Shown here in pieces: positions 24,320-33,600 of a DNA stretch of 64,000 nt. A program made the translations under genes and the position numbers. How positions within the stretch are numbered: the stretch's first letter is position 1; each line of letters starts with the position of its first letter. The stretch is from Schistocephalus solidus (taxonomy: Eukaryota; Platyhelminthes; Cestoda; Diphyllobothriidea; Diphyllobothriidae): positions 99,063 through 163,062 of the forward strand of contig WEDG01002049.1 in the NCBI GenBank assembly GCA_017591395.1, given 5' to 3'. The notes beneath the pieces were generated by a model that did not search any database, had not been told where the DNA came from, and saw only the letters and a list, made by a program, of their open reading frames with translations.

Positions 24320-24745
24320 AAAATGGCCACAAAGACCAGGAAAACTGGAACGGTTATTTCTGGCTCATAGGCTGTCACCACCAGCAAGTTATACCCTAAC
24401 CCCGGGTGGTGTCCCAACCGATGCATGAACCCGCGACCCCTTGACTAGAAGTCGAACGTTCTAACGATTGAGCCACAGGCTCGTTTTCTTGCTGGTTTAG
24501 ATCGGGAATGTTGACATTCCTTGAAGAACACCCACCGATCACTAACGTAGCTCACGCGTCCCGTTCGGCCTTCGGGTTCACTCTCGAGTCCTGCCAGCAG
24601 CCGCACAGCGGCTAGTTGTAAATGCCGATGCACGATGCCTATAGAGATAAGGGGGATTGGAGTGGTCATTTCTGGCTCATTAGCCGTCATCAGCAAGTCA
24701 TACCTAACCCCAGGCGGTGCCCGAGCTGAGGCTCGATCTGTCCGC
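24320..24745 (-). repeat. Two adjacent family-1 SINE copies
   Basis: 24320-24500 on the minus strand has a tRNA-like head (gagcctgtggctcaatcg, then a ggtcgcgggttca-type B box), followed by the gccagaaataacc core. 24500-24745 is a second copy, with body (gactcgagagtgaacc) and core (gccagaaatgacc) but no head. They lie in tandem in kelch A intron 2. Confidence 0.65.
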
Positions 24746-24789
24746 ATTCGTTAACAAATGTCAACATTCCCGATTTACACCGACAAGAC

Positions 24790-24860
24790 AAGGAGCCCGT
24801 AGCTCAATGGTAGAGCGTTGGATTTCTAATCAACAGATCGCGGGTAGGAACCACAAGTTA
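24790..24860 (+). repeat. tRNA-like SINE head, family 1
   Basis: Reads gagcccgtagctcaatgg, tagagcgttggatttctaat, and a degraded B box gcgggtaggaacc. It closely resembles an arginine TCT tRNA but has no 3' half and no acceptor-stem pairing, so it is a SINE 5' fragment. Confidence 0.6.
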
Positions 24861-25271
24861 AAGGAAGTCAAGCGTTTTTTTTTATAACAAGCTACTTTTA
24901 AACGCCGACTGGGAGTGATCATACAGGGTAATAAGTATTATCTTATGTTCACCACAGAGTTTTATATAACTCATTTAGGAAAGATCAGTTTGCCTGTGCA
25001 AGGACTGTAGCAGGGAAGTGTGGCATTTGTACAAGTTTACATCTGAGGTTATAAAACGATCAAAATTAATGCATTGACACGGGATTTTACTAGATCATTG
25101 GCCGTCCGTGATATAGGCAGCACGCATCCCCTGTTGATGATGCTAAGTAGAAGAAATATAAAGGTATTGTCTCGTAAAAGAACTTCTCAGTAATGCCAGC
25201 TGAGAGGTAGTATGCACGTGTGCAAGTATTTTCTTCAGTTAAACGCCCGTTTTTACGAAAAACCCATTTAG

Positions 25272-25683
25272 GTGGCATAGCCTCCCTGAGCTGCGAGAGG
25301 GAAGAGAAGGTCCTGCCGCAGCTGCCTTGCCCGACGGCCGTGCATTTTGTCCTGGGTGGACACGATGGAGCGAACAGTCTCGCGTCGGTGGAGTTCTGTC
25401 ACCTTCGTCCAGACTGGATGGAGACGGCTGCGCAGGACGCCGGGTTCTGGAAACCTGTCGCCTCTATGCTTTCTCCACGATCCTTTTTGGGTGCAGCGGA
25501 ATTCAAGGGAAAGATAATTGTTGTCGGTGGGTACGACGACCGCCATAGCTTGGAAAGTGTTGAAATGTTCTCGCCACCAACTGATGACCAACCGCGTGGG
25601 ACAGTGGACCAAGCTTGCCTCTATGGACTGCTTTCGATCTCCAGTTTCTCTTGTCGTTTATGAAAACAGATTAATCCCCATCG
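25272..25683 (+). pseudogene. Kelch copy A exon 4 in order ('exon 3' numbering with 42-bp exon as 0), two frameshifts
   Basis: Canonical length is 410 bp (as in copy D); here 412, from two +1 changes. The frame reads WHSLPEL, then AAALPDGRAF; after the shift, FVLGGHDGANSLASVEFCHL, then KPVASMLSPRSFLGAAEFKG, then KIIVVGGYDD; after the second shift, VSLVVYENRLIPI. Acceptor is atttag, donor atcg|gtaggt. It carries two complete kelch blades and the start of a third. Confidence 0.8.
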
Positions 25684-25859
25684 GTAGGTTGACGCTGAAT
25701 CTAATATTTACATGATCTTGTCTTTTACATATCCCGTTCACCTGGGCTTATAAAAGTTGAAGACGGATCTAGCATCACTGAACACTGTGCAATTGATAAA
25801 AAAGTGGATTTCGATGAAGCCATAGAGCTCGCGCTGTTACCATGAGGGGAGCTAATTTG

Positions 25860-26075
25860 AGGCTCCCGAATGTAACATAGCTACAAGTTGAGAGTGCCCA
25901 TAATTCTACCGCTTTCAGCCAAACGAGGATTGCCTTTATACCACAGAAGCCAGCATAGGATTAGTTTTATTCTGCAATGACAATCACCCATGCATATACA
26001 GAAAGAAGGCCAGATGCCCAGCCTGGATATGGGGTTTGTGTGAGGAGGGTTTCGTGAAAGCAAAAGAGTTTTGGA
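25860..26075 (+). repeat. Conserved block of kelch intron 3, copy A
   Basis: Matches 46385-46520 (+) and 61300-61450 (-): a gcccataattct.c.g block, a 'agccaaa.gagga' block, and a 'gcccagcc.tg' block. In all three places it lies between the 410-bp exon and the last exon on the gene's strand. That supports one duplicated locus rather than independent exon pickup. Confidence 0.6.
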
Positions 26076-27680
26076 GGTAGTATGTCTTAATTTCTATAGC
26101 GATGAGTGAGTGATCATGGCTGGGTAAGTGAAGTAAAATAAGTATATGGCAGAACATGTTAGAATCGAAGCAAAGTCAGGGGTAAGGGTGTTGATCCAAC
26201 CATCGTCATCCGAAGAATTGGCCTTAGTATCTGTCAGCAGCAAAAATAAACAACCTTGAACAATCTCAGGTACTAATCCATGGAGGCAAAAAGGTGTGAT
26301 AAATTTGTGTTTGTGACTGTCTGCTTCCATGTCCACGGGTACGTCAACTCACTCATGCCGCCTTCAGTTTGCCGAATTCCCTGATGTGGCAACAGCTTGA
26401 CGCAAATCGAAGCTGCGCCATCGTTGATTGGCTGCAGGCAGACAACTCCCAGGCGAATCCCCCGTATTTCGCGCTGCTGCTAACAAACCTAAGGTGTCTG
26501 GCCCAGGGCTGGTGCGAACCCAAGTGGACATTAACTGTTGGACTGCGAGTACGCTGTCTTTTACAGTAAAAGTTGTTTAGCCAACCCTGCCAGTCATGGG
26601 TTTTTATTAGGAAACTGAGCGCTGGCAATCCAATGCAGCCCGACACCGTCAGCACGGGTAGAGCCGACAACGCAAAAGAGTCTTTGCGCCACAAAAGCTA
26701 GCAGTTTACGTTCATGCAGTCACCTCTAACGCGTCTGATCAAAGCCCAGTGGCCTGCCTCCCCAACGCTACTGGGTCAAACCACTGCCGTCGGTTGTCAG
26801 TCGAAAGACAAGAGGACGAATGAGCATGAGTTGCGTTAAACGAACGCGAGTGCTAGTTGAGAATTTACTGCACCACTAAGGAAACAGAGTGTAAAGAAAG
26901 TGAGTGAAGATGGTCAGCACAGTCCAGCGAATTCCTTCCATCTAAAAGGGGCACTCAATGCCTCCCGCGTTCGTCGTTAACCTTTGGTGGGTCGATTGAT
27001 AGTCCTTGCCTAGTACTAAATGCGATTTGGCTGGCAAGGTGAACTACAAATTCGAGGTTCTAAAGGGTCAGCATATACAGCAAGCATCGAAGAGATGTGA
27101 AGGTAAGGTTGAGTGCCATAATCAATAGCCAACACAAGCATTCCTTTTCCTACGCCGAGGATTAAATTTTATTTGTGTTCCGAACACGTGTTATGAACTT
27201 GTTCCATCAGTTGTAAGTTGGTCAGCAGTTTTCAACAGCGTTTCGGTGATATCTGTGACGTTGACTCCTGTCAATTTCTTTCAGACGCTCTTTCCGATAA
27301 GGTCCCTAGGAGATGGTGAAACGGTTATCCGAGCTTAGTTTACTCATAAACCTAAGTCTTTGAATATGAAATTAACGAATAAATTATTGTTGACATGATC
27401 GCAAGTATGCATTTTTGGAACTGGGTTCTATTTTTAACAGTCTAGTTTAACCACTTTTATGACCATCCTTTCCAAATTCAAGTCTTCATCCGGTACTAAC
27501 CAAATAATCTAAAAAGGGGGATCTTCAGTTCACTGAAGTGTTGAAATACAATTAAGACGAACTCTTACCCAATGCCACTAGTGATACTGAAATGCACTTT
27601 CACCGTTTGCACACCTTTACGTTTATATACTTATTATTTTGTGAAGTTTGAAGTATTAATAAAACATTTTCTTCATTTAG
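26076..27680 (+). other. Rest of kelch A intron 3
   Basis: No coding exon recognised. The 113-codon minus frame at 26353-26694 has no motif. From about 27440 the sequence aligns to 48310-48548 of copy B (cctttcc.aa.tcaagt..tc, then tgaagtgttgaaa.aca, then ctgaaatgcactttc.ccgttt). Confidence 0.45.
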
Positions 27681-27829
27681 ACCATGCAGGTGGTTTGGAG
27701 ACGCAGGTGGAAGAATTAGTGCCAGATAATGGCCGAGATGTGGATGACTTAACTACTTGGAAATGGATTATCAAGCGTAATTTACTTGGAGTTAACTACG
27801 GCGTGGGAGCTGTGTGCGTCCATGTCTAG
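27681..27829 (+). CDS. Kelch copy A last exon
   Basis: Starts after cttcatttag and encodes HAGGLETQVEELVPDNGRDV, then DDLTTWKWIIKR, then GVGAVCVHV and a stop. Its paralogues are 48549-48705 and 59506-59349. A 9-nt in-frame length difference from E, and the same stop position, indicate former or present coding constraint. The WKW and GAVCV pieces plausibly form the closing strands of the propeller. Confidence 0.65.
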
Positions 27830-27840
27830 TAGGCTTCTGA

Positions 27841-28159
27841 CTCAATAAAACCTAAAACATACCTATTTGGTTTTCTTTGGTTGCATGAGATACCGTACTT
27901 GAGAGGATAGCTAATATCTAAAGACCAGAAACCTGTTTTGCTGATAATCTGTCGTTGTGTGACACACTTGTGAGGGGTTCAGCCAATCAGTGGGTTCCCG
28001 GGCGTTCCTTATCTCTCCTCTGGTAGAGACTCCAATTTAGAAATTCAGCAAATATTCCCATGTTGAACTTAAATAGCCAAATCGGCTAACGTATGTTTTC
28101 GGTAATTCATCCTTGATCCGGTACTGAACTGAAACAAGGAAGTGGGTTTAAAAACGTCT
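27841..28159. other. Kelch A 3' flank, nothing recognised
   Basis: There is an aataaa signal at 27845-27850, just 16 bases past the last-exon stop, which is a good poly(A) candidate. Nothing else is recognisable before the PLE fragment. Confidence 0.45.
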
Positions 28160-28760
28160 AGTCGTTAATATTGATTGTTTGCACACTGCCTACCTGGTGA
28201 GGTCGGTGTGTAGAGATCATTTGAACTGTGGGAAAGGCGGGAGGAAGAGTCAAGTACGTGGAGTGAGCAACTGCCGTCAGGGGGTGGGGACGTCGTGTGA
28301 ACACCACCTGAAGTGGTTGTCGGCCACGGAAGAGAGAGCGCATGTACCAGCGTCTTCTGACAGCACAGTGCAGAGTTTGTTAGCCGTATGGCAACTACCT
28401 CGGCTGTCGCGAGCACTCGTTGGCGTAGACCTTTCGAGAAGTTGGCTGATAGACAACCTGAAAGGCCTCTTTGGGGTCAACGCGGTGATTAGTATCAGCT
28501 AGATGCGTGAGAATAGAACTCAGGATTGATCGAGTTTCAACTTTGCCTAACGAGGCATGTATGTGTTCACGTGCCTCGCTGAACGGCCAATGTATCCTGC
28601 TCCACAGAAGCAAGCGAATGAGTAAATATACATTGATGTGGCCATCAACGGGAGTCAATCTTCATCTCCTACGCGTAGGAGGGGGGAGAGTTCGTCGCGG
28701 GAAACGCGCTCATAATGGCTGTATTCAGGCATCGCCTTATTAGTTTGTTGGTTACATCCA
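28160..28760 (-). mobile_element. Penelope-like element fragment, GIY-YIG endonuclease end
   Basis: On the minus strand a short linker with a purine-rich tract (28670-28690) leads to a frame with HINVYLLIRLLLWSRIHWPF, the position of CSCGAGYIG in related copies. Next comes ILTHLADTNHRVDPKEAFQV, then LLATAEVVAIRLTNSALCCQ further down. It parallels 12425-13140 and the 18-19 kb element. Several frameshifts separate the pieces, and the copy ends near 28160. Dead copy. Confidence 0.7.
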
Positions 28761-28862
28761 ATAGGAAGGAAAGTCTTATGAAAATTTCTTTCTTTTCTGC
28801 AGCTTAGGTTATCAGCTTTGCGCTGCGTTCCCCAATATTTCAGAGATGCATTGTTCTGGGTA

Positions 28863-29117
28863 TCCGTTTAGTACAGTTGTGTTTCCTTTGGTCCTGTGTC
28901 AGGCGTTTATCCTGCGTTCTATGCTTTCTAGTTCATTTTCCCCTATATGTGGTCGCAAATCACTCTGCTTGTTGGTCCGCCTTCAGTCTTTTGTCTTCCA
29001 CAGTGTTACAAAACGATCTGGTGTTTATCTTTGGGTTTACTGGTCTTAAGACAACTCGAATGCAACCCTAAAGACTGAATATGGCAAACTGATAGCGGTA
29101 AATAGGATCGAAATTAT
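28863..29117 (+). repeat. Direct repeat flanking kelch fragment C, left
   Basis: Aligns to 29575-29806: tgtgtttcctttggtc/tgtttttgtggtc, then 'tctgcttgttgg/tctgcttactgg', 'gatctggtgttt/ggtctggtgttt', and 'ctcgaatgcaaccct.aagac/tcgaatgcaaacctcaagac'. A third, inverted relative is at 17865-17960. Class unknown. Confidence 0.6.
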
Positions 29118-29149
29118 GATTGCGAGAAAATTTCAGTACTTTACAATCT

Positions 29150-29416
29150 ATAGGGATCGTCATAACCACCGACAACAATTATAATTCCCTTGAATTCCAC
29201 TGCGCCAAAAAGGATCGTGGAGAAAGCATAGAGGTGACAGAACGTGGCGTCCTGCGTAGCCGTCTCCGTCCAGTCTGGACGAAGGTGACAGTACTCCACC
29301 GACGCGAGACTGCTCGCTCCGTCGTATCCACCCAGGACAAATGCACGACCGCCAGGCAAGGCAGCTGCGGCAGGACGCTCTCCTCTCTCTCTCGCATCTC
29401 CAGAAGCCTGTACCCC
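29150..29416 (-). pseudogene. Kelch fragment C (partial 410-bp exon)
   Basis: The minus strand starts after a degraded acceptor (catgaag) and reads ERPAAAALPGGRAFVLGGYD, then SLASVEYCHLRPDW, then IIIVVGGYDD. It stops abruptly mid-exon after the second blade's GG. A small deletion removes the FWKP residues. No other exon is nearby, and it lies between two direct repeats, so it is a dispersed exon fragment and not a gene. Confidence 0.8.
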
Positions 29417-29574
29417 CTTCATGGGTTACACAAAATCTTAGCGTTCAACTGAAGACAACACTTGTCCCTTTGCTTATTTAATATCAGCTGGCAATTAGGC
29501 CAGTTAAATCTTTATAAGAAATATCAATGCTCCCGTTATGATGATTTGCTGCTGCTGGGGTATTACCAAGTAAT

Positions 29575-29806
29575 TGCGTTCATCGGTGTTTTTGTGGTCT
29601 TTTACCCTGGGTTTTATACCTTCTAGGTCATTTGCCCCAAATGTGATCGTGATCCGCTCTGCTTACTGGCAACCCTACATGGTCTAGAGTTTTGGTAGCG
29701 GGTCTGGTGTTTAACTTGGGATTATTACTCCCAACTCAAATCGAATGCAAACCTCAAGACAGGGTATGGCTATCTAATGGTGGTAAATAGGGCAGAAATG
29801 TTGGTT
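29575..29806 (+). repeat. Direct repeat flanking kelch fragment C, right
   Basis: Partner of 28863-29117. It continues directly into the RNase H end of the Gypsy element on the minus strand, so it may be part of that element's 3' region or a separate insertion that truncated it. Confidence 0.55.
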
Positions 29807-30032
29807 CCAGTGCCTTCTCTACGTTTGTCAATAATGCTTCTCGATTACTTCTTGCTTATTTCAGTCTGATCGTCTGCTAAGCACCTAGGGTATTTTCGTA
29901 AATATTTTTGTGTTTTTCTGTGAAATTACGGTGCCATTGGCATAGTTGATGGCGTCCGCTGCGACTACAGTCTTCAGACCAGGGTTAAAACGTGTGAGCA
30001 GTAAATCAGAGCTCAACATTGTTTTCACTCCT

Positions 30033-30335
30033 TCAAAGGTTTGTTGACATTCTCGAGACCAAGTCCATTTGACGTCGTTTATCTTTCATCGGATGCCGAA
30101 GGCGGTGCATTTCCGGAAGGAAAGAGCTGTAGTGAATCCTCAGACCCAAGAAAGAACGTAAGTAATTTACACCCTTTGGTGGTGGCATCTGCTTGAGGGT
30201 GTCAATGTTATCCGGGTCTGGGTTACGACCGTCTCGGTCGATTATGAATCCGAGGTATTTCCCAGAAGGCACGAAAAAATTGCACTTGGCCAGACGAAGC
30301 GGAAGCCATAGTCTCCAGGCGTTGTAGCCATTCAT
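30033..30335 (-). pseudogene. Gypsy RT thumb and connection remnant
   Basis: Reads LRLAKCNFFVPSGKYLGFII, then DRDGRNPDPDN, then MPPPKGVNYLRSFLGL, then YYSSF-like HYSSFLPEM. These are the classic C-F---V-YLG--I, P-P, LRSFLG and YY--F landmarks of the RT-RNase H junction. RNase H follows as LTRFNPGLKTVVAADA (about 30000-29940) before the frame is lost. Confidence 0.8.
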
Positions 30336-30389
30336 CTGGATTTGAGCCAGTGACGATGATGATGATCCAGTTAGGCAACGGCTCCTTCA

Positions 30390-31551
30390 GTGTCCTTCAG
30401 CATCGTATCCATAGTTTACTGGAGCAGTCCTAACATCAAATGGCAAGCAAGTGAACTGGAAAAAACAACGGTGAGTGATTATAGTCAAAAGCTCCCGGGA
30501 TTCTTCGGCTACCTCGACGTGGAAGTATGCACCGGATCGATCAAGTTTGGTGAAACAAGATCCACCATTTACCTTAGAAAAGAGATCTTCTGGCACGGGC
30601 GTCCAGAACAGCCTTGCGACCGGTATGAAAATTAGCACAAATTCGAACTTTGCCAGTAGCTTTCTTGATGGCCACAATAGACACGGCCCATGCGGAGTAT
30701 TTAACTGACTTAAGCACACCAACTTGCTGCAGGCGTTCAAGTTATTGGTTGACTACTGTAAGTGCGGCTTAAGGTACTGGTCGTTTTGGTCAGAACACAG
30801 GTTTTGCATTCGGTTGAAGGCGTAGAATGACCTTCATCTTGGTGCAGCAACCAATACCATCTTGGAAAACTGAGGGAAATTTCTGCTGTAGAGTAGATAC
30901 CAGCTTTGCAGCCAGCTGCTTCGATTTGGTGGGACTCAGCCCAGATGACTGCACATTACTGTGAACACGGTTAAGTGGCAATTCCAGAAGACCGAGTTTC
31001 TCGATCCACTCAAGGCCAATTAAGTTAAAGTTCAGGGCGGTTCGTGAGGTATCATGTTCCTTGAATTGAATGCCATCAACATAAACGTCCCATTCAAGCT
31101 CACCCGTGAACCGGAGAATTCCTCCAGAAACATGCAGCACCTTCTTGTTCGATGTGATCATGGAAGGCCGTCCAATCATCTGCCAAGTGCACTTGCAGAT
31201 GAGCATGTCCGATGCCATATCGAGCTGGAAGCGTACTGGTTTGACATTGATAATAACCGTAACATAATTTATCCATGCCTCAAACGTAGTCTTGAACGTG
31301 GCGAGAATGTAGTGCGACTTTGGACCGGAATGGACTGATGGCCGTTTGGGATGCCTCGTCCTCCTATTGTATACCTTGGATTTGAGAGGTTGGCCTGCTG
31401 CACAGTAATCTTCCTTGTACCCTCGCTTATAGAATTTCTGACAAACGTGTTTCTTGAATGGACATAAGCGAACGAGATGTCCATCAGCGCATTGAAAACA
31501 TGCTGTTGGTGGTTTTCTGGGGGCTGAGCTCTGGGGCTTATGCAGTAACAT
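30390..31551 (-). pseudogene. Gypsy nucleocapsid, protease and reverse-transcriptase remnant
   Basis: A zinc-knuckle region reads CFQCADGHLVRLCPF, then CQKFYKRGYKEDYC. The protease-like segment has VRFQLDMASDM, where the catalytic Asp-Thr/Ser-Gly triplet is changed. Next is FPSVFQDGIGCCTKMKVILR, the usual linker to RT. After stops, RT residues include FTKLDRSGAYFHVEVAEES (from the FSKLDL-AY-Q-- motif), then FQFTCLPFDVRTAP (from F-R-PFGL--AP). Confidence 0.75.
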
Positions 31552-31589
31552 CGACTTTTTATGGTTGACAGCCTGAACGCTGGTGGTGG

Positions 31590-32312
31590 CAAGTGAGGGA
31601 CTGCATTGCTCCGCAATGCAGCATCATGTTTAAGATTATTGAGCAACTGACCTTCGACGAGTACTGTTTGTAAGTTGGAGTCGGTGTCCTGTTCCATTCC
31701 GCTGAGAAGACAAGTTCTGATTTCAGCATCGTGAGGTGACTGAAGAATGCACACGAAGATGAGGCACTTAAATTGATCTTCTGTCATTGTTCACAGTTTA
31801 AACTTTTAACACTTGCGTTTGACAAAACTGGCGAGCGCCAGAAAATCTTTTTTCGCTAGTTTGAGGCACTGGTACCCAATATTGAACACGGATGACTTCT
31901 GCCCGAGAGTTTCTGACAGTTGTTTGACTGTTTAATTGAATGTGAAATTACGAGGGTTCTTCGGCAGGAGCATGTCAGTGTACCGTTCGTGCTCTTTTGT
32001 GTCCAATTTATGTAATAATCGGCGCACCTTCCAGGCATGATCGGCTTTGGAAAGTTCAACCTGGAAAAAATATCTTCCCAACCCTGAACCAGGCATCGAA
32101 ATTCACACCCGAATCGGGATCGTAAATAAATTCAGTGATGCAAGCAGCAACTGCGTCCACTGACGTGGACAGTTTTCCATAGGATTCTGGATCAGGAAAA
32201 TGCGAACTGAATTGTTGCATCATGGATTCCATCATTTTCAAGTGGGCGGCCATGAACTGAGCCTGTTGTTGCTACAGGATAGACATTAATTGCTCCGAGG
32301 AAATAGACATAG
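31590..32312 (-). pseudogene. Gypsy Gag remnant
   Basis: Begins MSISSEQLMSILQQQQ and continues AAHLKMMESMMQQFSSHFPD, then SGVNFDAWFRVG, a Gag signature (F-AWF-R) of Gypsy elements in invertebrates. After frame changes come TEDQFKCLIFVCILQSPHDA and LKHDAAL. Gag packages the element RNA into particles. The frame shifts at about 32070 and again near 31850. Confidence 0.75.
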
Positions 32313-32345
32313 TGAGTTCTGCGTCGCCAATTGTTATGCTCTTGC

Positions 32346-32827
32346 CTCAAGCCCTGATGGTCACTGTCCAACAACTCTCGTTTAAATCGCCAAAGGAACG
32401 GAAGAGTAAACGTCTATTGACGTATTATTACAGCGTATAATAGGAAAAAAAGAGCGTACGAATATTTGAAAGGCCGGACTGCAATTGGGCCAACCCGGTA
32501 GTGTTCCTGAGATGTTAGTATCTCAACTGACCTTCCGACTTACCCGAATGGTTGGGTAGAGCACTAATGCCTGTCGGTAGCTTGTGCGACATCACCATAC
32601 GCTCGCTCTATGTGTGAATTGATAATGCAGCGTGGGAAAGAGTCGTCAGGGTAAGCGAATCGGTTTGGACGGCTTTTCCTAACATTTATAGCACATAGTT
32701 ACGATACCGCCACATGATTTGGCTATCAGTACTCGGGTCATACCTGATGCGATGATGACCTGTCGGTTCACGCCGGAGTCATTAATGACCGCAATTTTAT
32801 CAGTCGTATCGGATGTTGGCCTGATAA
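32346..32827. other. Possible remnant of the Gypsy 5' LTR; otherwise unassigned
   Basis: On the minus strand this precedes Gag. A caagcc...ccctgatggtcac.gtccaa segment at 32347-32373 also occurs at 24050-24077, which would fit dispersed LTR pieces. I cannot place the outer LTR end. Confidence 0.3.
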
Positions 32828-33240
32828 TTACTCGGCAAATTGGCTCGCTATCACTGAACACGTCAGTCGCGCGAACCACCCACCCCCAGTGGACTGATTC
32901 CCCTGCTCAGGCAAAGTCTCAACACAGAATATGGGAACGGGAGGCCATTGCACTTCTTGATGGATCGCAGGTCTGAGAAACATGACTCGAACAACTCGCA
33001 GTTCACACATTTGTCCCCTTTTGAGGCAGTTTGGGCTTCTTGAAACTTGAAAATTTTGTAGTGTCCCATCGAATACGCCGGGGTTCGATTCATTCCTTCG
33101 CATTGCTGCCACGTGTTCGGCCAGTCGCGTCCGGAGTAACCTTCTAGTTTCTCCAACGTAGTTGCTTTGCCGGAAACTGCAGTTTGTCCGGCAAACGACG
33201 CCAGACGTTTTTGCTGCCATGGCAGTGGATTTTTGGTGTT
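32828..33240 (-). pseudogene. PLE-type GIY-YIG endonuclease fragment, different lineage
   Basis: The minus-strand frame (130 codons) reads CRTNCSFRQSNYVGETRRLL, then RTRLAEHVAAMRRN. The Cys-X3-Cys before NYVG, the Arg of RTRLAEH and the His are the PLE-type GIY-YIG landmarks. Downstream the neighbouring frame has CVNCELFESCFSDLRSIKKC, probably the continuation after a frameshift. It lacks the ILAH.VDSG segment of the 12/18/28 kb family, so it is a separate lineage. No RT is attached. Confidence 0.6.
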
Positions 33241-33409
33241 CAGGACACTACAAGCTTTACGTGAAACGCTAATACCAGGAAGGCCGACTGGGTTGATTAA
33301 TCAGCATCAGATCAAGTAAGACACTTAGTGGTGATCCCGAGAGCAGTTAAGACCAAGCGCCACACGTTAATTACGTGCTATATGTAGTGCTCTCCTTGCA
33401 CCTTCATGG

Positions 33410-33600
33410 ACGTTATCTACGACTGTCTCTGATGGGTTCCGGTTGCGAATCCGAAACAACGGTCCAATAAATCAGCAATCATTTCTGCTTCTTCTGAACT
33501 CCGGAAATTGCATTTACGCAAGGCAGCGTGAATTCCTTTTTCCACTTTGGATGCTGCCTCCTCTAGGTGAAGTTCAGGGCATTTTTGTCAAATTTGTATA
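33410..33600 (-). pseudogene. Coding-like fragment shared with 49750-49860
   Basis: The minus strand reads EAASKVEKGIHAALRKCNFR, then SSEEAEMIADLLDRCFG. The 49.8 kb segment aligns at nucleotide level (gca..a.tc.aagtggaaaa, then cttgcg.aaatgcaa.t.c.gg.gt). Frameshifts separate them. It lies upstream of the 33.2 kb PLE endonuclease on the same strand, so it might be PLE coding sequence, but I do not recognise a domain. Confidence 0.35.

Larger units (their letters stand above)
20691..27829 (+). pseudogene. Kelch beta-propeller gene, copy A (five exons, two frameshifts)
   Basis: Exons, by splice sites and agreement with copy E: 20691-20732, 20767-20908, 21286-21523, 25272-25683, 27681-27829. 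Phases match throughout (0, 1, 2, 1). The product would be about 325 residues with kelch blades ending in FAIGG, LVCGG, VLGGHDG and VVGGYDD, and no BTB/BACK region. Kelch propellers bind protein partners; the partner is unknown. Exon 4 was found by phase: exon 3 ends one base into a codon and exon 4 supplies two. Exon 3 has +1 changes near 25345 (extra T) and near 25590, so the frame is broken twice. The first in-frame ATG is at 20718, as copy E's start codon reads TTG here. Intron 2 holds repeats at 21.9-24.9 kb. Confidence 0.75.
29930..32345 (-). mobile_element. Gypsy-type LTR retrotransposon, degenerate, 3'-truncated
   Basis: On the minus strand the order is Gag (32312-31590), zinc knuckles (about 31500-31420), protease-like segment, reverse transcriptase (30740-30390), connection (30335-30033) and the start of RNase H (30060-29930). 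This is the Gypsy order. Integrase and the 3' LTR are not found. Upstream of Gag a 'cataacaattggcgacgc' junction at about 32345-32325 fits an LTR end followed by a primer-binding site. Frameshifts and stops interrupt every domain. Confidence 0.8.

Noticed and set aside
24790..24860. Possible tRNA-Arg gene
   Set aside because: The A box and anticodon arm look good, but the T arm is degraded and the acceptor stem does not pair. The rest matches SINE heads in the window.
26353..26694. 113-codon open frame (-)
   Set aside because: Lies in kelch A intron 3, antisense, without motif; not present in introns of B or E.
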